The translations under genes and the position numbers were made by a program. A stretch of DNA of 64,000 nt from Microbacterium helvum. Its GTDB lineage: Bacteria; Actinomycetota; Actinomycetes; Actinomycetales; Microbacteriaceae. The notes under the pieces are model-generated. The model was not told where the DNA came from and searched no databases. It saw only the letters and a list, made by a program, of their open reading frames with translations. Position 1 is the stretch's first letter; the number at the start of each line of letters is the position of its first letter. Below, piece by piece: positions 30,661-41,500 of this stretch. Location: the NCBI RefSeq assembly GCF_014779795.1, contig NZ_JACXZS010000002.1, forward strand, positions 248,001 through 312,000. Reading direction: 5' to 3'.

Positions 30661-32023
30661 GTCGCAGCAGCGAGATCGACATACCGTCGGTGTTGTGGCG
30701 ATGGGGCCACAGCTGTGCGCGACCGCTGCCGTCCGCCTGTGCGGGCAGCGCGGGGTCGGCGTCTGAGAGCCCGGTGATGACATCGCGCGCCGAGATCTCT
30801 TCGAGCGCCTCGCCCCATTCGCGGCGGATGTCGCCGACGACGGCCGACGTCTCGGCGAGATGCGGCGAGCAGGTCACGTAGGCGACCACGCCGCCGGGCT
30901 TCAGCGCGCCGACGGCCGCGGTGAGCAGTTCGCGCTGCAGGGTGGTCAGCGCCGGGACGTCGCCCGGCGACTTGCGCCAGCGCGCCTCGGGGCGGCGGCG
31001 GAGTGCCCCCAGCCCGGTGCACGGCGCATCGACGAGGATGCGGTCGTAGGCGGCGGGGGCGGCCTCGGCGCGTGCCCGCCCGTCCGCTTCTGAGACCGGG
31101 ACCTCGAGCGGCACGCCCGCGAGCGCCTGGCGCACCAGTCCGGCGCGGGCAGGCGAGATCTCGTTCGCCTCGAGCCGCGCGCCGTGCGCGAGGGCTTCGG
31201 CGGCGAGCACGGCGGTCTTGCCGCCCGGCCCGGCGCACAGGTCGAGCCAGCGCTCCCCCTCGGCGACCGGCAGCGCTCGGCTGAGCGCCAGCGCGGCCAG
31301 CTGCGAGCCCTCGTCCTGCACCCGGATGCGCCCCTCGGATCCGCGCACCGTCTGGTCGGGGTCTCCCCCGCCGAGGCGGAATCCGATGGGCGAGAAGGGC
31401 GTGCGGCGCGCGTCGTCCGGAGCGTCGGCAAGCCCCGGAAGGGCGGCCATCGTCACGCGGGGCGATGCGTTGTCTGCCGTCAGCAGAGCTTCCAGCTCTT
31501 CGGCACGCCCTTCGGCTGCGAGGGCGCGGCGGAAGGCCCGCACCACCCACACCGGATGCGAGAACAGCAGTCCGAGCTGCTCATCGTCGGAGCGGGCGCT
31601 GGCGGCGACGTGCGTCATCCAATCGCCGGGAGTGTCGCGCGAGACGCGGCGGAGCACCGCGTTCGCGAAGCCGGCGGCGCCGCGGCCGCCTGCGGCGCGC
31701 GCGAGTTCGACGGACTCGTTGACGGCGGCGTGCGAGGCGACACGCGTCGACAGCAGCTGGTGCACGCCGAGGCGGAGCGCGTCGAGCACGGCCGGATCGA
31801 TGCTCGAGACGGGGCGGTCTGCGGCGATCGCGATGACGGCGTCGTAGGTGCCCTGCCGGCGCAGGGTGCCGTAGGTGAGCTCGGTGGTCAGCGCGGCGTC
31901 GGCGGGCGAGAGATCGGCGCGCGCGATCGCGGTCGGCAGCAGCAGGTTGGCGTACGCGTCGGACTCGTGGACGGCCCGCAGCGTCTCGTACGCGATGCGT
32001 CGCGCGGCGACCGGGCGGCTCAT
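30653..32023 (-). CDS. rsmB: 16S rRNA m5C967 methyltransferase RsmB (Fmu/Sun)
   Basis: A 456-residue protein. The N-terminal ~140 residues are a NusB-like RNA-binding domain (AARRIAYETLRAVHESDAYAN). The C-terminal Rossmann methyltransferase has the SAM motif DLCAGPGGKTAVLA, the DAPCTGLG motif and a catalytic cysteine in VTCSPHLAET. It methylates C967 of 16S rRNA. The ATG overlaps the fmt stop by four bases. Its final codons lie at the edge of a 19-bp tandem repeat. Confidence 0.95.
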   Translation of the reverse strand: MSRPVAARRIAYETLRAVHESDAYANLLLPTAIARADLSPADAALTTELTYGTLRRQGTYDAVIAIAADRPVSSIDPAVLDALRLGVHQLLSTRVASHAAVNESVELARAAGGRGAAGFANAVLRRVSRDTPGDWMTHVAASARSDDEQLGLLFSHPVWVVRAFRRALAAEGRAEELEALLTADNASPRVTMAALPGLADAPDDARRTPFSPIGFRLGGGDPDQTVRGSEGRIRVQDEGSQLAALALSRALPVAEGERWLDLCAGPGGKTAVLAAEALAHGARLEANEISPARAGLVRQALAGVPLEVPVSEADGRARAEAAPAAYDRILVDAPCTGLGALRRRPEARWRKSPGDVPALTTLQRELLTAAVGALKPGGVVAYVTCSPHLAETSAVVGDIRREWGEALEEISARDVITGLSDADPALPAQADGSGRAQLWPHRHNTDGMSISLLRRV

Positions 32024-32940
32024 GAGCCGGCCACCGGGGTGTCGCGCAGCCCCCGCCACCAGTCCGCGGCCCGCATCGCCGCCTTGCCTGCAGGCTGGAC
32101 CATATCGAGCGCGATCGGCGTCGACGCGGTGCCGGCCAGCACCCGCTTGTCGTGCAGCGCGAGTTCGCCCGGTCTCAGCGCGGGCGCACCGGAGGGCGCC
32201 GCCGACACGGCCAGCACTTTCATGCGGGCGCCGTCGATCGTCGTGTGGGCGCCGGGTTCGGGGGTGACGCCGCGGATCCGGCCGAGCACCGCAGCGGCCG
32301 GCTCGTCCCAGCGGATCCGGCCGTCGTCGTCGCCGAGCTTCGCGGCGTAGCTCGGCTCGCCCACCTGCGGACGCGCGACCGCCGACCCCGCGGCGATCGC
32401 GTCGACGACGTCGGCGAGCAGGTCCGCGCCCGCATCGGCGAGGGCCGAGAGCAGATCGCCGGCTGTGGCGTCGGCGGGTACGGGATGCTCGAGCTCGGCG
32501 AACACGTCGCCGGCGTCGAGCTCTGCGACCAGCTGGAACACGCTCGCCCCGGTGGCGGCATCCCCCGCGATCAGCGCATGCTGCACCGGGGCGGCACCAC
32601 GCCACCGCGGCAGCAGCGAGAAGTGCAGGTTGATCCACCCGTGCGCGGGAGTCGACAGCAGCGGCTCGCGGACGAGACCCCCGTACGCGACGATGACGCC
32701 GAGGTCGGGCCTCAGGGCGGCGATTCGGGCCGTCGCGTCGTCATCGAGACGGTCCGCCTTGATGACCGGCAGGCCGAGCTCGTCGGCAGCCGCCGCGACG
32801 GGCGACGGCGTGAGCACGCGCTTGCGTCCCAGCGGGGCGTCGCGCCGTGTGATCACCGCGGCGATGTCGTGAGTGGATGCCGCAAGCCGGCGCAGTGACG
32901 GGACCGCCGGCGTCGGAGTGCCGGCGAAGACGAGACGCAT
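32020..32940 (-). CDS. fmt: Methionyl-tRNA formyltransferase
   Basis: A 306-residue enzyme that formylates initiator Met-tRNA. The catalytic Asn104, His106 and Asp144 are in INLHFSLLPRWRGAAP and the following LDAGDVF. FAGTPTPAVPSL at the N terminus and the C-terminal OB-fold for tRNA binding are present. It lies between priA and rsmB in the order usual for actinobacteria. Confidence 0.96.
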   Translation of the reverse strand: MRLVFAGTPTPAVPSLRRLAASTHDIAAVITRRDAPLGRKRVLTPSPVAAAADELGLPVIKADRLDDDATARIAALRPDLGVIVAYGGLVREPLLSTPAHGWINLHFSLLPRWRGAAPVQHALIAGDAATGASVFQLVAELDAGDVFAELEHPVPADATAGDLLSALADAGADLLADVVDAIAAGSAVARPQVGEPSYAAKLGDDDGRIRWDEPAAAVLGRIRGVTPEPGAHTTIDGARMKVLAVSAAPSGAPALRPGELALHDKRVLAGTASTPIALDMVQPAGKAAMRAADWWRGLRDTPVAGS

Positions 32941-32968
32941 GTGACTCCAGGTCGTGTGGCGGTGGGGA

Positions 32969-34999
32969 TCAGAGATCGAGGTCGGGGATGTCGACCCGGA
33001 CTTTCAGTGTATTGGCGGCGCCGGGCGGGCGGCCCTTGGCGGGGCGCCGGCCCTTGACCGCCTGGCTGACGACCGAAGCGCGCAGGCTCTCGGCCACCCG
33101 GGTGCCCAGACCATAGTCGAAGCGCACGAGGGCGCGCACCGTGTCACCGTGGGCCAGCGGGCCGAGCACCGCCTCGGCGTCGAGTTCGGGAACCGCGCGG
33201 CGCAATTCGGCCAGGGCGGCATCGACCGTCTTGCGGGGGCCGTCGAGTGCGGCGACGCGCACCGTCGGAGGCATGCGCAGCGGCGCACGGTCGGCGAGCT
33301 CGGATCGCGCGTAGGCGGGCTGGGTCCACGTCGCCAGCGAGCGGGCGATATCGCCGCCGACGCCGACGAGATGGACGGGCGCGCCGGGCGCCGCGAGGGC
33401 GGCGGCGTTGGACCACCAGCGCAGACAGGACTCGCCGATGCGCAGGTCGTCGGCCATGAGCATGCGGTCGCCGTCCAGCAGGATCACGGCGCGGTAGCCG
33501 CCGACCGCGAGGGGCTCGGCGCCGCGCGTGGCGACGACGAGCGCCGGGCGGCCCTCGACGCTCACGACGGGGTGGTCGCCGTCGGCCACGATGACGCGCA
33601 CCCCGGGAAAGGCACGGCCGAGTTCGTCGGCCGTGCGCTCGCTGCCAGAAGAGGCCATCCGCAGCATCGTCGACGAGCACTCCGGGCACGTCCAGGCGTG
33701 CGCCGCGCGTCCGCACCAGGAGCACGCCGGGACCGCGCCGTGCCGCGCCGCGTGGAGCGGGCCGCCGCAGTGCGGGCAGCGGGCAGGATGCCGGCACTGG
33801 GCGCACACCAGCACGGGTGCGTAGCCCGGACGCGACACCTGCACGAGCACCGGCCCCTCGACGAGGGCTTCGCGGGCGGCGGTGAAGGCGGAGGACGGCA
33901 CGCGCGCCGCACGGGACTCGCCTTCGCGCTGGGCCGTGAGGACGACGCGCGGACTGCGTCGACGTGCGGCCGGGACCTCTCGCACCCAGCCGACGGCGAC
34001 GAGGCGCTCGACGTCGGTCGTCCGCGTGTGGCCCGCGAAGACGAGCGCCCCGCCGTCGAGCTCCTGGCGCAGGAGCGCCGCGTCGCGAGCGTGCACGCCG
34101 GGGCTGAGCGGCTCGCCGAACAGAGGGTCGCCGTCGTCCCAGATCGCGACCATCCCCAGGTCGGCGACAGGCGCGTACACGGCCGAGCGGTTGCCGATCA
34201 CGATGCACGGTGCGTCGGCCAGCGCGCGCAGGAACGCGGTGTAGCGGGTCGGACCGCTCTGCTTCGCGTCGTCGCGGACCAGTGCGTCGGCGGGCACGCG
34301 CGCCTGCAGTGCCGCCTCGAGCTGTGCACGATCGCGGTGATCGGGGACGGCGACGATCGCGCTGCGTCCTCCGGCGAGCACCCGCACCGCGGCGGCGGCC
34401 AGCAGCAGCGCCCACGCGCCGACCGGAGTCCCGTCGTCGAGAAGCGCGGGCTGCGGCGGGGCATCGACGGCCAGCCGTGCGCCGGCGAGGAGCTCGTCGG
34501 CCAGCCCCGGGTACTCGTTCAGGACGGCGTCGGCCCAGGCGCGCGCGTCGCCGGTGACCTCGGGGACGGCCGGAGGATCGGCCGCGAGCCAGGCCTTCTC
34601 TGCCCGCACCATCCGCTTCGGGATCGCCAGGCGCAGGATGTCGCCCGCCGATCCGGCCGCGCGGTCGGCGGCGCGGCGCGCGAGCGCGTACAGGCGCGGC
34701 GTGAGCACCGGCATGGGCGAGACGACGGCCTCCAGCTGCGAGAGCGGCCGATCGGAGGCATCCGGCTCCCCCAGCTCCACGAGGAATCCGTCGACGACCC
34801 GCCCCGCGCTGCGCAGCGGCACGCGCACGCGCACGCCGGGCACCGCGTCGCCCGCGAGCTCATCGGGGATCTCGTAGTCGAACAGGCGATCGAGCTGCGG
34901 CAGGGGCGAGTCCAGCAGCACACGCGCGACGCGTCGGCGGCGGATCGGCGTCGGCACCGCCTCGGCGTCGCACTGCGCCTCGTCGGGCACCGCGCTCAT
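32969..34999 (-). CDS. priA: Primosomal protein N' (PriA), ATPase-less actinobacterial form
   Basis: A 676-residue PriA homologue for replication restart. The N-terminal DNA-binding part (VARVLLDSPLPQLDRLFDYEIP) and the zinc-binding cysteines (CAQCRHPARCPHCGGPL and CSWCGRAAHAWTCPECSS) are intact. The usual Walker A lysine is missing; the region reads GTPVGAWALLLAAAAVRV, and the DEAH box is replaced by IWDDGD. Such helicase-dead PriA is annotated across actinobacteria, so it likely acts as a structural loader. ATG 34999 lies ten bases after the metK stop. Confidence 0.93.
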   Translation of the reverse strand: MSAVPDEAQCDAEAVPTPIRRRRVARVLLDSPLPQLDRLFDYEIPDELAGDAVPGVRVRVPLRSAGRVVDGFLVELGEPDASDRPLSQLEAVVSPMPVLTPRLYALARRAADRAAGSAGDILRLAIPKRMVRAEKAWLAADPPAVPEVTGDARAWADAVLNEYPGLADELLAGARLAVDAPPQPALLDDGTPVGAWALLLAAAAVRVLAGGRSAIVAVPDHRDRAQLEAALQARVPADALVRDDAKQSGPTRYTAFLRALADAPCIVIGNRSAVYAPVADLGMVAIWDDGDPLFGEPLSPGVHARDAALLRQELDGGALVFAGHTRTTDVERLVAVGWVREVPAARRRSPRVVLTAQREGESRAARVPSSAFTAAREALVEGPVLVQVSRPGYAPVLVCAQCRHPARCPHCGGPLHAARHGAVPACSWCGRAAHAWTCPECSSTMLRMASSGSERTADELGRAFPGVRVIVADGDHPVVSVEGRPALVVATRGAEPLAVGGYRAVILLDGDRMLMADDLRIGESCLRWWSNAAALAAPGAPVHLVGVGGDIARSLATWTQPAYARSELADRAPLRMPPTVRVAALDGPRKTVDAALAELRRAVPELDAEAVLGPLAHGDTVRALVRFDYGLGTRVAESLRASVVSQAVKGRRPAKGRPPGAANTLKVRVDIPDLDL

Positions 35000-35009
35000 G
35001 CGGCTCGAG

Positions 35010-36203
35010 TCAGAGACCGGCGGCCGCGCGCAGCGCGTCGGCGCGGTCGGTGCGCTCCCACGTGAAATCAGGCAGTTCGCGCCCGAAGTGCCCGTACGCG
35101 GCGGTCTGTGCGTAGATCGGGCGCAACAGGTCGAGCTGCTCGATGATCGCCTTCGGCCGAAGGTCGAACACGTCGAGGATCGCACGGGTGATGACGTCGT
35201 CGGCGACGCGGCCCGTGCCGAACGTCTCGACGTACAGGCCCACCGGCTTCGCCTTGCCGATCGCGTATGCCACCTGCACCTCGAGGCGCTCGGCGAGTCC
35301 GGCCGCGACGGCGTTCTTGGCGACCCAGCGCATGGCGTACGCGGCTGACCGGTCGACCTTCGACGGGTCCTTGCCGCTGAAGGCGCCGCCGCCGTGACGC
35401 GACGCGCCCCCGTAGGTGTCGATGATGATCTTGCGGCCGGTGAGGCCCGCGTCCCCCTTCGGGCCGCCGATGACGAACGGGCCCGCCGGGTTGATGTAGA
35501 ACTTGACGTCCGACACGTCGAGGCCGGTCGATTCGAGCACCGGGTCGATGACCTCGGCGCGCACGGCGGCCCGCAGCGCCTTCTGCGAGATGTCGGGGTG
35601 ATGCTGGGTCGACAGGACGACGGAGTCGACGGTCCTCGGCGTCTGGCCGTCGTAGCCGAGCGTGACCTGGGTCTTGCCGTCGGGGCGCAGGAACGGCAGC
35701 TCGCCCGACCGGCGCACCTCGGCGAGGCGCTCGGCCATGCGGTGAGCGGTCCAGGCGGCCATCGGCATGAGCTGCGGCGTCTCGGTCGTCGCGTAGCCGA
35801 ACATGATGCCCTGGTCGCCGGCGCCCTGCAGGTCGTGCGGGTCTTCGGAGCCGTCCTCGCGGCGCTCGAACGCCTTGTCGACACCGGCGGCGATGTCGGA
35901 GGACTGCGCGCCGATCGACACGCTCACGCCGCAGGAGTCGCCGTCGAAGCCGGTCTCGCTGGACGTGTAGCCGATGCGGTTCACGACGTCGCGCACGATC
36001 GCCGGGATCTCGACGTACGCCGAGGTCGACACCTCACCCGCCACGTGCACGAGTCCGGTGGTGACGAGCGTCTCGACGGCGACGCGCCCGTTCGGGTCGG
36101 CCGTCAGGATCGCGTCGAGGATCGAGTCCGAGATCTGGTCGCAGATCTTGTCGGGGTGCCCCTCGGTGACGGATTCGGACGTGAACAGACGCAGATCGGT
36201 CAT
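35010..36203 (-). CDS. metK: S-adenosylmethionine synthetase
   Basis: A 397-residue enzyme making SAM from methionine and [21 protein letters not shown] at the N terminus, [12 protein letters not shown] and [16 protein letters not shown] are intact, and length is normal. It is separated from rpoZ upstream by 115 bases including a terminator hairpin, so it probably has its own promoter, not located with confidence. The priA gene follows after ten bases. In many actinobacteria coaBC lies between rpoZ and metK; it is absent here. Confidence 0.97.
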   Translation of the reverse strand: MTDLRLFTSESVTEGHPDKICDQISDSILDAILTADPNGRVAVETLVTTGLVHVAGEVSTSAYVEIPAIVRDVVNRIGYTSSETGFDGDSCGVSVSIGAQSSDIAAGVDKAFERREDGSEDPHDLQGAGDQGIMFGYATTETPQLMPMAAWTAHRMAERLAEVRRSGELPFLRPDGKTQVTLGYDGQTPRTVDSVVLSTQHHPDISQKALRAAVRAEVIDPVLESTGLDVSDVKFYINPAGPFVIGGPKGDAGLTGRKIIIDTYGGASRHGGGAFSGKDPSKVDRSAAYAMRWVAKNAVAAGLAERLEVQVAYAIGKAKPVGLYVETFGTGRVADDVITRAILDVFDLRPKAIIEQLDLLRPIYAQTAAYGHFGRELPDFTWERTDRADALRAAAGL

Positions 36204-36263
36204 CGGTTCTCCAGTACTCGGGGCGGTGTGTGCCGGAAGCGGGGCGGTGGGGCGGACACCAGT

Positions 36264-36301
36264 ATGCCCCCGAGTGCGGACATCGCCGCCCTCGGGGGCA
36301 T
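36264..36301 (-). terminator. Hairpin terminator between rpoZ and metK
   Basis: Arms atgcccccgag (36264-36274) and ctcgggggcat (36291-36301) pair over 11 bases, with a smaller gcgg/ccgc stem inside the 16-base loop. It begins 18 bases after the rpoZ stop. Confidence 0.7.
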
Positions 36302-36318
36302 CTGGGTCGTAACGTGCG

Positions 36319-36573
36319 TTACTCGGCGCGACGAAGACGCAGCTTGTCTTCGTGGATCTCGTGCATCGCGATCGTCAGCGGCTTGTCTTCGACCGTCGAG
36401 TCCACGAGCGGACCGACGTTGTCGAACAGGTTGCCCTCGTGCAGGTCGGAGTAGTAGTCGTTGATCTGACGCGCGCGCTTGGACGCGAAGATCACCAGCT
36501 GGTACTTCGAGTCGACCTTCTCGAGCAGGCTGTCGATGGGGGGCTCGATGATGCCCTGATTCGTTCCGGCCAT
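36319..36573 (-). CDS. rpoZ: DNA-directed RNA polymerase omega subunit
   Basis: An 84-residue omega subunit that helps assemble RNA polymerase by holding beta prime. The pattern [26 protein letters not shown] is diagnostic; the length is typical for actinobacteria. GGAGG precedes the ATG. A TAGACT hexamer about 60 bases upstream, just before the end of gmk, may supply a promoter separate from the gmk transcript. Confidence 0.96.
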   Translation of the reverse strand: MAGTNQGIIEPPIDSLLEKVDSKYQLVIFASKRARQINDYYSDLHEGNLFDNVGPLVDSTVEDKPLTIAMHEIHEDKLRLRRAE

Positions 36574-36632
36574 GGGAACCTCCTGGTGGATGTCGATGGG
36601 CGCGCGCGATCAGCGCGCGGACGCATCGGACC

Positions 36633-36638
36633 AGTCTA
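36633..36638 (-). promoter_or_regulatory. Possible -10 element (TAGACT) of rpoZ
   Basis: TAGACTGGTC on the minus strand lies six bases past the gmk stop. The same ten bases occur before pyrR at 46433-46442. The leader to the rpoZ ATG is about 55 bases and ends in AGGAGG. Confidence 0.4.
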
Positions 36639-36643
36639 CCGGG

Positions 36644-37576
36644 TCAGCGCGTGAGGCGGGCGACCTCGGCGGCGGCGCGGGCCACGTCGTCGTTCACGAC
36701 CCGGAAGTCGAACTCGGCCTGCGCCGCGAGCTCGGTCTTCGCGGTGCGCAGGCGGCGTGCCCGCTCGGCGGCGTCCTCGGTGCCGCGGCCGACGAGACGC
36801 TGCACGAGCTCGTCCCAGCTCGGCGGCAGCAGGAAGACGAGCGTCGCCGAGGGGTCGGCCTCGCGCACCTGTCGGGCACCCTGCAGGTCGATCTCGAGCA
36901 GGACGGTGCGGCCTTCGGCCAGCGCCTTCTCGATCGGACCGCGCGGCGTGCCGTACCGGAACGCGTTGTGCACGGTGGCGTGTTCCAGCAGCTCGCCGTC
37001 GGCGATCATGCGGTCGAACTCCGCGTCGTCCACGAAGTAATAGTGCTCGCCGTCGACCTCGCCCGGACGCGGTGCGCGGGTCGTCGCCGACACCGACAGC
37101 ATGATCTCGGGGTGGTGGTCCTTGATGTAGGCGGCCACCGTGCCCTTGCCGACGGCCGTGGGGCCGGCGAGCACGACCAGCCGGCTGCGACCGCCGCGCG
37201 GCTCGAGCTCGGGCCAGCGCGCGTCGAGGAACCCGCGCAGGTCTTCGCGCTGGCGCGAGCCGAGACCGCCGAGTCGCTTGACCGGCGAGATCTCGAGATC
37301 GTGCAGGATGCGGTCGCGCTTGCCCTCGCCGATGGCGGGGATCGCCGTCAGGAACTCGGGGACGCGCATCGCGCCGGCAGGAGACGACGGCTCCGCGAGT
37401 GCACGCCGCAGCAGCTCCTGCGGTGTGATGACGCGCATCGCGACGTCCTTCTTCAGAGCGGCGCGCTCGCGTCGGGCGGCGACGGCGCGACGGGATGCCG
37501 CCACCCTGTCGACCTCGGGCGGTCGGGTCGCGGAGTGGGCAGGGGCCCCAGTTTCAGGGGTGCGTGAATCGGGCAT
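36644..37576 (-). CDS. gmk: mIHF-guanylate kinase fusion
   Basis: A 310-residue protein in which residues ~20-118 resemble mycobacterial integration host factor (mIHF): [17 protein letters not shown], a linker, then [18 protein letters not shown] and [18 protein letters not shown]. The C-terminal ~185 residues are guanylate kinase with P-loop GPTAVGKG (138-145) and the GMP-binding [21 protein letters not shown] split around it; it makes GDP from GMP. In mycobacteria mihF and gmk are adjacent separate genes. A GTG 12 bases upstream is possible; ATG 37576 was preferred. It follows pyrF after 169 bases. Confidence 0.93.
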   Translation of the reverse strand: MPDSRTPETGAPAHSATRPPEVDRVAASRRAVAARRERAALKKDVAMRVITPQELLRRALAEPSSPAGAMRVPEFLTAIPAIGEGKRDRILHDLEISPVKRLGGLGSRQREDLRGFLDARWPELEPRGGRSRLVVLAGPTAVGKGTVAAYIKDHHPEIMLSVSATTRAPRPGEVDGEHYYFVDDAEFDRMIADGELLEHATVHNAFRYGTPRGPIEKALAEGRTVLLEIDLQGARQVREADPSATLVFLLPPSWDELVQRLVGRGTEDAAERARRLRTAKTELAAQAEFDFRVVNDDVARAAAEVARLTR

Positions 37577-37745
37577 GTCAATCACCACAGTAGAGATGGG
37601 CGAGCTCAGAAATGCGCGGCGCGAGCCGGTCGGGTCCGGCTGTTCTCGCTGCGATTCTCTGACGCTATCACCGGAGGGGCAGGCTCACCGAAACCACTCC
37701 GTGGCGCGGGAATTCTTCCCGTTCCCGTCCGACGCAGGACAGCGT
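37577..37745. other. 169-base intergenic region between pyrF and gmk
   Basis: The longest gap in the window. It holds a short imperfect hairpin around 37622-37641 (agccgg/ccggct) and a possible TACTGT hexamer nine bases before the gmk ATG on the minus strand. No small gene or known RNA is recognised. Confidence 0.5.
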
Positions 37746-38588
37746 TTACCCCGTCACCGCGGCGGTGTACAGCGCAGCGCGCTCGGCGATCCGGGCGGCG
37801 ATCCCGTCGGGGCCGGTCGAGAGGATGCTGCGGCTCTCCGACGCGATGACGGCATCCGAGAGCGCCCCGAACCGTTCGCGCAGATGCACCGGCTCCGCAC
37901 CCTGATGACCGAATCCCGGGCCGAGGATCGGGGCGACCGGCGAGAACGGCCGGAGGCCGGCATCCCGCCAGTCCACCGTCCCGCCGATGACGAACCCGAG
38001 GCTCGCCCACTCCCCCTCGGGGGTCGTGCGGGCGTTGCGTTCGGACACCTCGCGGACGATCTCGGCCGCCACGGTCGTGCCGCCGGACGACTGCGCGCCC
38101 TGCAGCGGCCGCGCGTCGGTGTTGCTCGTCGCGGCGAGCACGAAGACGCCCTTGCCGTGGCGCTCGGCGAGAGCGAACGTGCCCTCCAGCGCCCCGACGC
38201 CGAGGTACGGGCTGGCCGTCATGGCATCGGCCTCCAGCGGCGATCCGGGCGTGAGCCACGCCTCGCCGTAGGCGTCCATCGTCGAGCCGATGTCGCCGCG
38301 CTTGGCGTCGGCGATGATCACCAGTCCGGCGTCGCGGGCAGCGGCCAGCACGTCCTCCAGTGCTGCGAACCCGGCCGATCCGTACCGCTCGAAGAACGAC
38401 ACCTGTGGCTTGACGACGCCCACCCGGCCGGCGGCCGCCTCGACCACGCGCAGCCCGAACTCGCGGGCGGCGGCGGCTGAGGCATCCATCCCCCACTCGG
38501 CGAGCAGGTGCGCGTGCGGATCGATTCCGACGCACAGCTGTCCGTGCGACCCGAAGGCCGCACGGACACGCTGCCCGAACGAGGTCAT
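37746..38588 (-). CDS. pyrF: Orotidine 5'-phosphate decarboxylase, long form
   Basis: A 280-residue group 2 OMP decarboxylase, which makes UMP. The catalytic Asp-Lys-Asp region is [12 protein letters not shown], with [14 protein letters not shown] and [13 protein letters not shown] before it, and [11 protein letters not shown] near the C terminus. The longer size and insert are typical for actinobacteria. Its ATG overlaps the carB stop by four bases, placing it last in the pyr operon. Confidence 0.96.
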   Translation of the reverse strand: MTSFGQRVRAAFGSHGQLCVGIDPHAHLLAEWGMDASAAAAREFGLRVVEAAAGRVGVVKPQVSFFERYGSAGFAALEDVLAAARDAGLVIIADAKRGDIGSTMDAYGEAWLTPGSPLEADAMTASPYLGVGALEGTFALAERHGKGVFVLAATSNTDARPLQGAQSSGGTTVAAEIVREVSERNARTTPEGEWASLGFVIGGTVDWRDAGLRPFSPVAPILGPGFGHQGAEPVHLRERFGALSDAVIASESRSILSTGPDGIAARIAERAALYTAAVTG

Positions 38589-41500
38589 GCGCGTGCCTGC
38601 CGATCGAGCGCGTACTCCTGGAGGCTCCTCACCCCGAAGCCCTCGCGCAGCACCGGAAGTGCGCTCACCGCCGCGCCGAGGACGGCCATGGTGGTGAACA
38701 GCGCCTTGTCGCCGGCGACCGCGGCGGCGCGGATCTCGTAGCCGTCCGCGCGCGCGGCACCGCCCGACGGGGTGTTCACGACGATGTCGATGTCTCCCGC
38801 GTTGATGAGGTCGACGATGTTCGTCGCACCCGACTCCTGGGTCTCGGAGTACTTGCTCACGACCTGGACGTCGATGCCGTTGCGGGCGAGGATCTCGGCG
38901 GTGCCCTCGGTCGCGACGAGGTCGAAGCCGAGCTCCTGCAGGCGGTGGGCCGGGAGGATCACGGCGCGCTTGTCGCTGTCGGCCACCGAGATGAACACCG
39001 TGCCCGACTGCGGCATGCCCCCGTACGCGGCCTCCTGCGACTTCGCGAACGCGGTCGGGAAGTCGCGGTCGATGCCCATGACCTCGCCGGTCGAGCGCAT
39101 CTCGGGGCCGAGGACGGAGTCGACGGTCTGCCCCTCGCGGGTGCGGAACCGCTTGAAGGGCAGCACGGCCTCCTTGACGGCGACGGGGGCGTCCAGCGGC
39201 ACCCGGGAGCCGTCCTGCTCGGGCAGCAGGGCCTCGGCCTTCAGCTCGGCGATGGTGGCGCCGGCCATGATGCGCGACGCGGCCTTCGCCAGCGGGATGC
39301 CGAGAGCCTTCGACACGAAGGGCACCGTGCGGCTCGCGCGCGGGTTCGCCTCGATCACGTAGAGAACCCCCGCCGAGATCGCGAACTGGACGTTCAGCAG
39401 TCCACGCACGCCGACGCCCTCGGCGATGGCGCGCGTCGCCTCGCGGACGCGATCGATGTCGGTGCGGCCGAGGCTCACCGGCGGGAGCGTGCACGACGAG
39501 TCGCCGGAGTGGATGCCGGCCTCTTCGAGGTGCTCCATGACGCCGCCGATGTACAGCTCTTCGCCGTCGAACAGCGCGTCCACGTCGATCTCGATCGCAT
39601 CGTCGAGGAAGCGGTCGACCAGGAGCGGCAGACCCGGGCCGATGATGGCCTGATCGGCGATGCGCACGAAGTAGTCGCGCAGCGCCTCGGTCGAGTAGAC
39701 GATCTCCATGCCGCGGCCGCCGAGCACGAAGCTCGGGCGCACGAGGACGGGGTAGCCGATCTCTTCCGCGACCGTGACCGCGCCCTCGACGTCGATCGCG
39801 GTGCCGTTGCGGGGCGCCACGAGGCCGGCGTCATCGAGCAGGCGCGAGAACAGCTCGCGCTCCTCGGCGAGGTCGATCGCGGCCGGCTTCGTTCCGAGGA
39901 TCGTGTAGCCGGCGTCTTCGATGCCCTTCGCCAGGCCCAGCGGCGTCTGACCGCCGAGCTGGCAGATGACCCCGAGGATGGTGCCGGACTGCGCTTCGGC
40001 GTGCAGCACCTCGAGGACGTCCTCGAGCGTCAGCGGCTCGAAGTACAGGCGGTCGGAGGTGTCGTAGTCGGTCGAGACCGTCTCGGGGTTGCAGTTGACC
40101 ATGACGGTCTCGTACCCGGCGTCGGCGAGGGCGAACGACGCGTGCACGCACGAGTAGTCGAACTCGACACCCTGGCCGATGCGGTTCGGACCCGAGCCGA
40201 TGATGACGACCTTGGTGCGCTCGGACGGCGTGACCTCGGTCTCGAAGTCATAGCTGGAGTAGTGGTACGGCGTGAGCGCCGGGAACTCCCCCGCGCACGT
40301 GTCGACCGTCTTGTAGACCGGGCGCACGCCGAGTCCGTGACGGAGGCCGCGCACCTGAGCCTCGGTGTCGCCGCGGAGCTGAGCGATCTGAGCGTCGCTG
40401 AAGCCGTGCTCCTTCGCGACGCGCAGGGTGGCGGCATCCAGCTCCTCCGCCTTCGCCACGAAGTCCGCCACCTCGTTGATGAGGACGATCTGGTCGAGGA
40501 ACCACGGGTCGATCTTGGTCGCCGCGAACGCCTGCTCGACGGTGGCGCCCTTGCGCAGCGCCTGCTGCAGCACCACGATGCGGCCGTCGGTCGGGGTCTT
40601 CGCGATCTCGAGCAGCTCGTCCGCCGAGCGCTCCTCGTCGCCCCAGTGGAAGCTGGAGCCCCGCTTCTCGAGCGATCGCAGCGCCTTCTGCAGCGCGGTC
40701 GCGTAGTTGCGGCCGATCGCCATCGCCTCGCCCACCGACTTCATGGTCGTCGTGAGCGTCGTGTCGGCGGCGGGGAACTTCTCGAAGTTGAAGCGGGGCA
40801 CCTTCACGACGACGTAGTCGAGCGTCGGCTCGAAGCTCGCCGGCGTCACCTTCGTGATGTCGTTCGGGATCTCGTCGAGACGGTAGCCGATGGCGAGCTT
40901 CGCGGCGATCTTCGCGATCGGGAAGCCGGTGGCCTTGGACGCGAGCGCCGACGAGCGCGAGACGCGGGGGTTCATCTCGATCACGATGATGCGGCCGGTC
41001 TTCGGGTCCACCGCGAACTGGATGTTGCAGCCGCCGGTGTCGACGCCGACGGCCCGGATGATGTCGATGCCGATGTCGCGCAGCTTCTGGTACTCGCGGT
41101 CGGTGAGGGTCAGCGCCGGCGCGACCGTGATCGAGTCGCCGGTGTGCACGCCGACGGGGTCGACGTTCTCGATCGAGCAGACGACGACCGTGTTGTCGGC
41201 GGTGTCGCGCATGAGCTCGAGCTCGTACTCCTTCCAGCCGAGGATCGACTCCTCCAGGAGCACCTCGTTGGTGGGCGAGTCGTGCAGGCCGGCGCCGCCG
41301 ATGCGGCGCAGATCCTCCTCGTCGTACGCGAAGCCCGAGCCGAGGCCGCCCATCGTGAACGAGGGGCGGACCACCAGCGGGTACCCGAGCTTCTCGGCAC
41401 CGGCCAGCAGCTCGTCCATCGTGTGGCAGATCACGGAGTCCGCGACGTCCGCGCCGGCGTCGAGTACCAGCTGCTTGAAGATCTGGCGGTCCTCGCCCTT

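Noticed and set aside
36204-36262. SAM riboswitch before metK
   Set aside because: The gap is short, and no conserved SAM-riboswitch core or terminator switch is visible.
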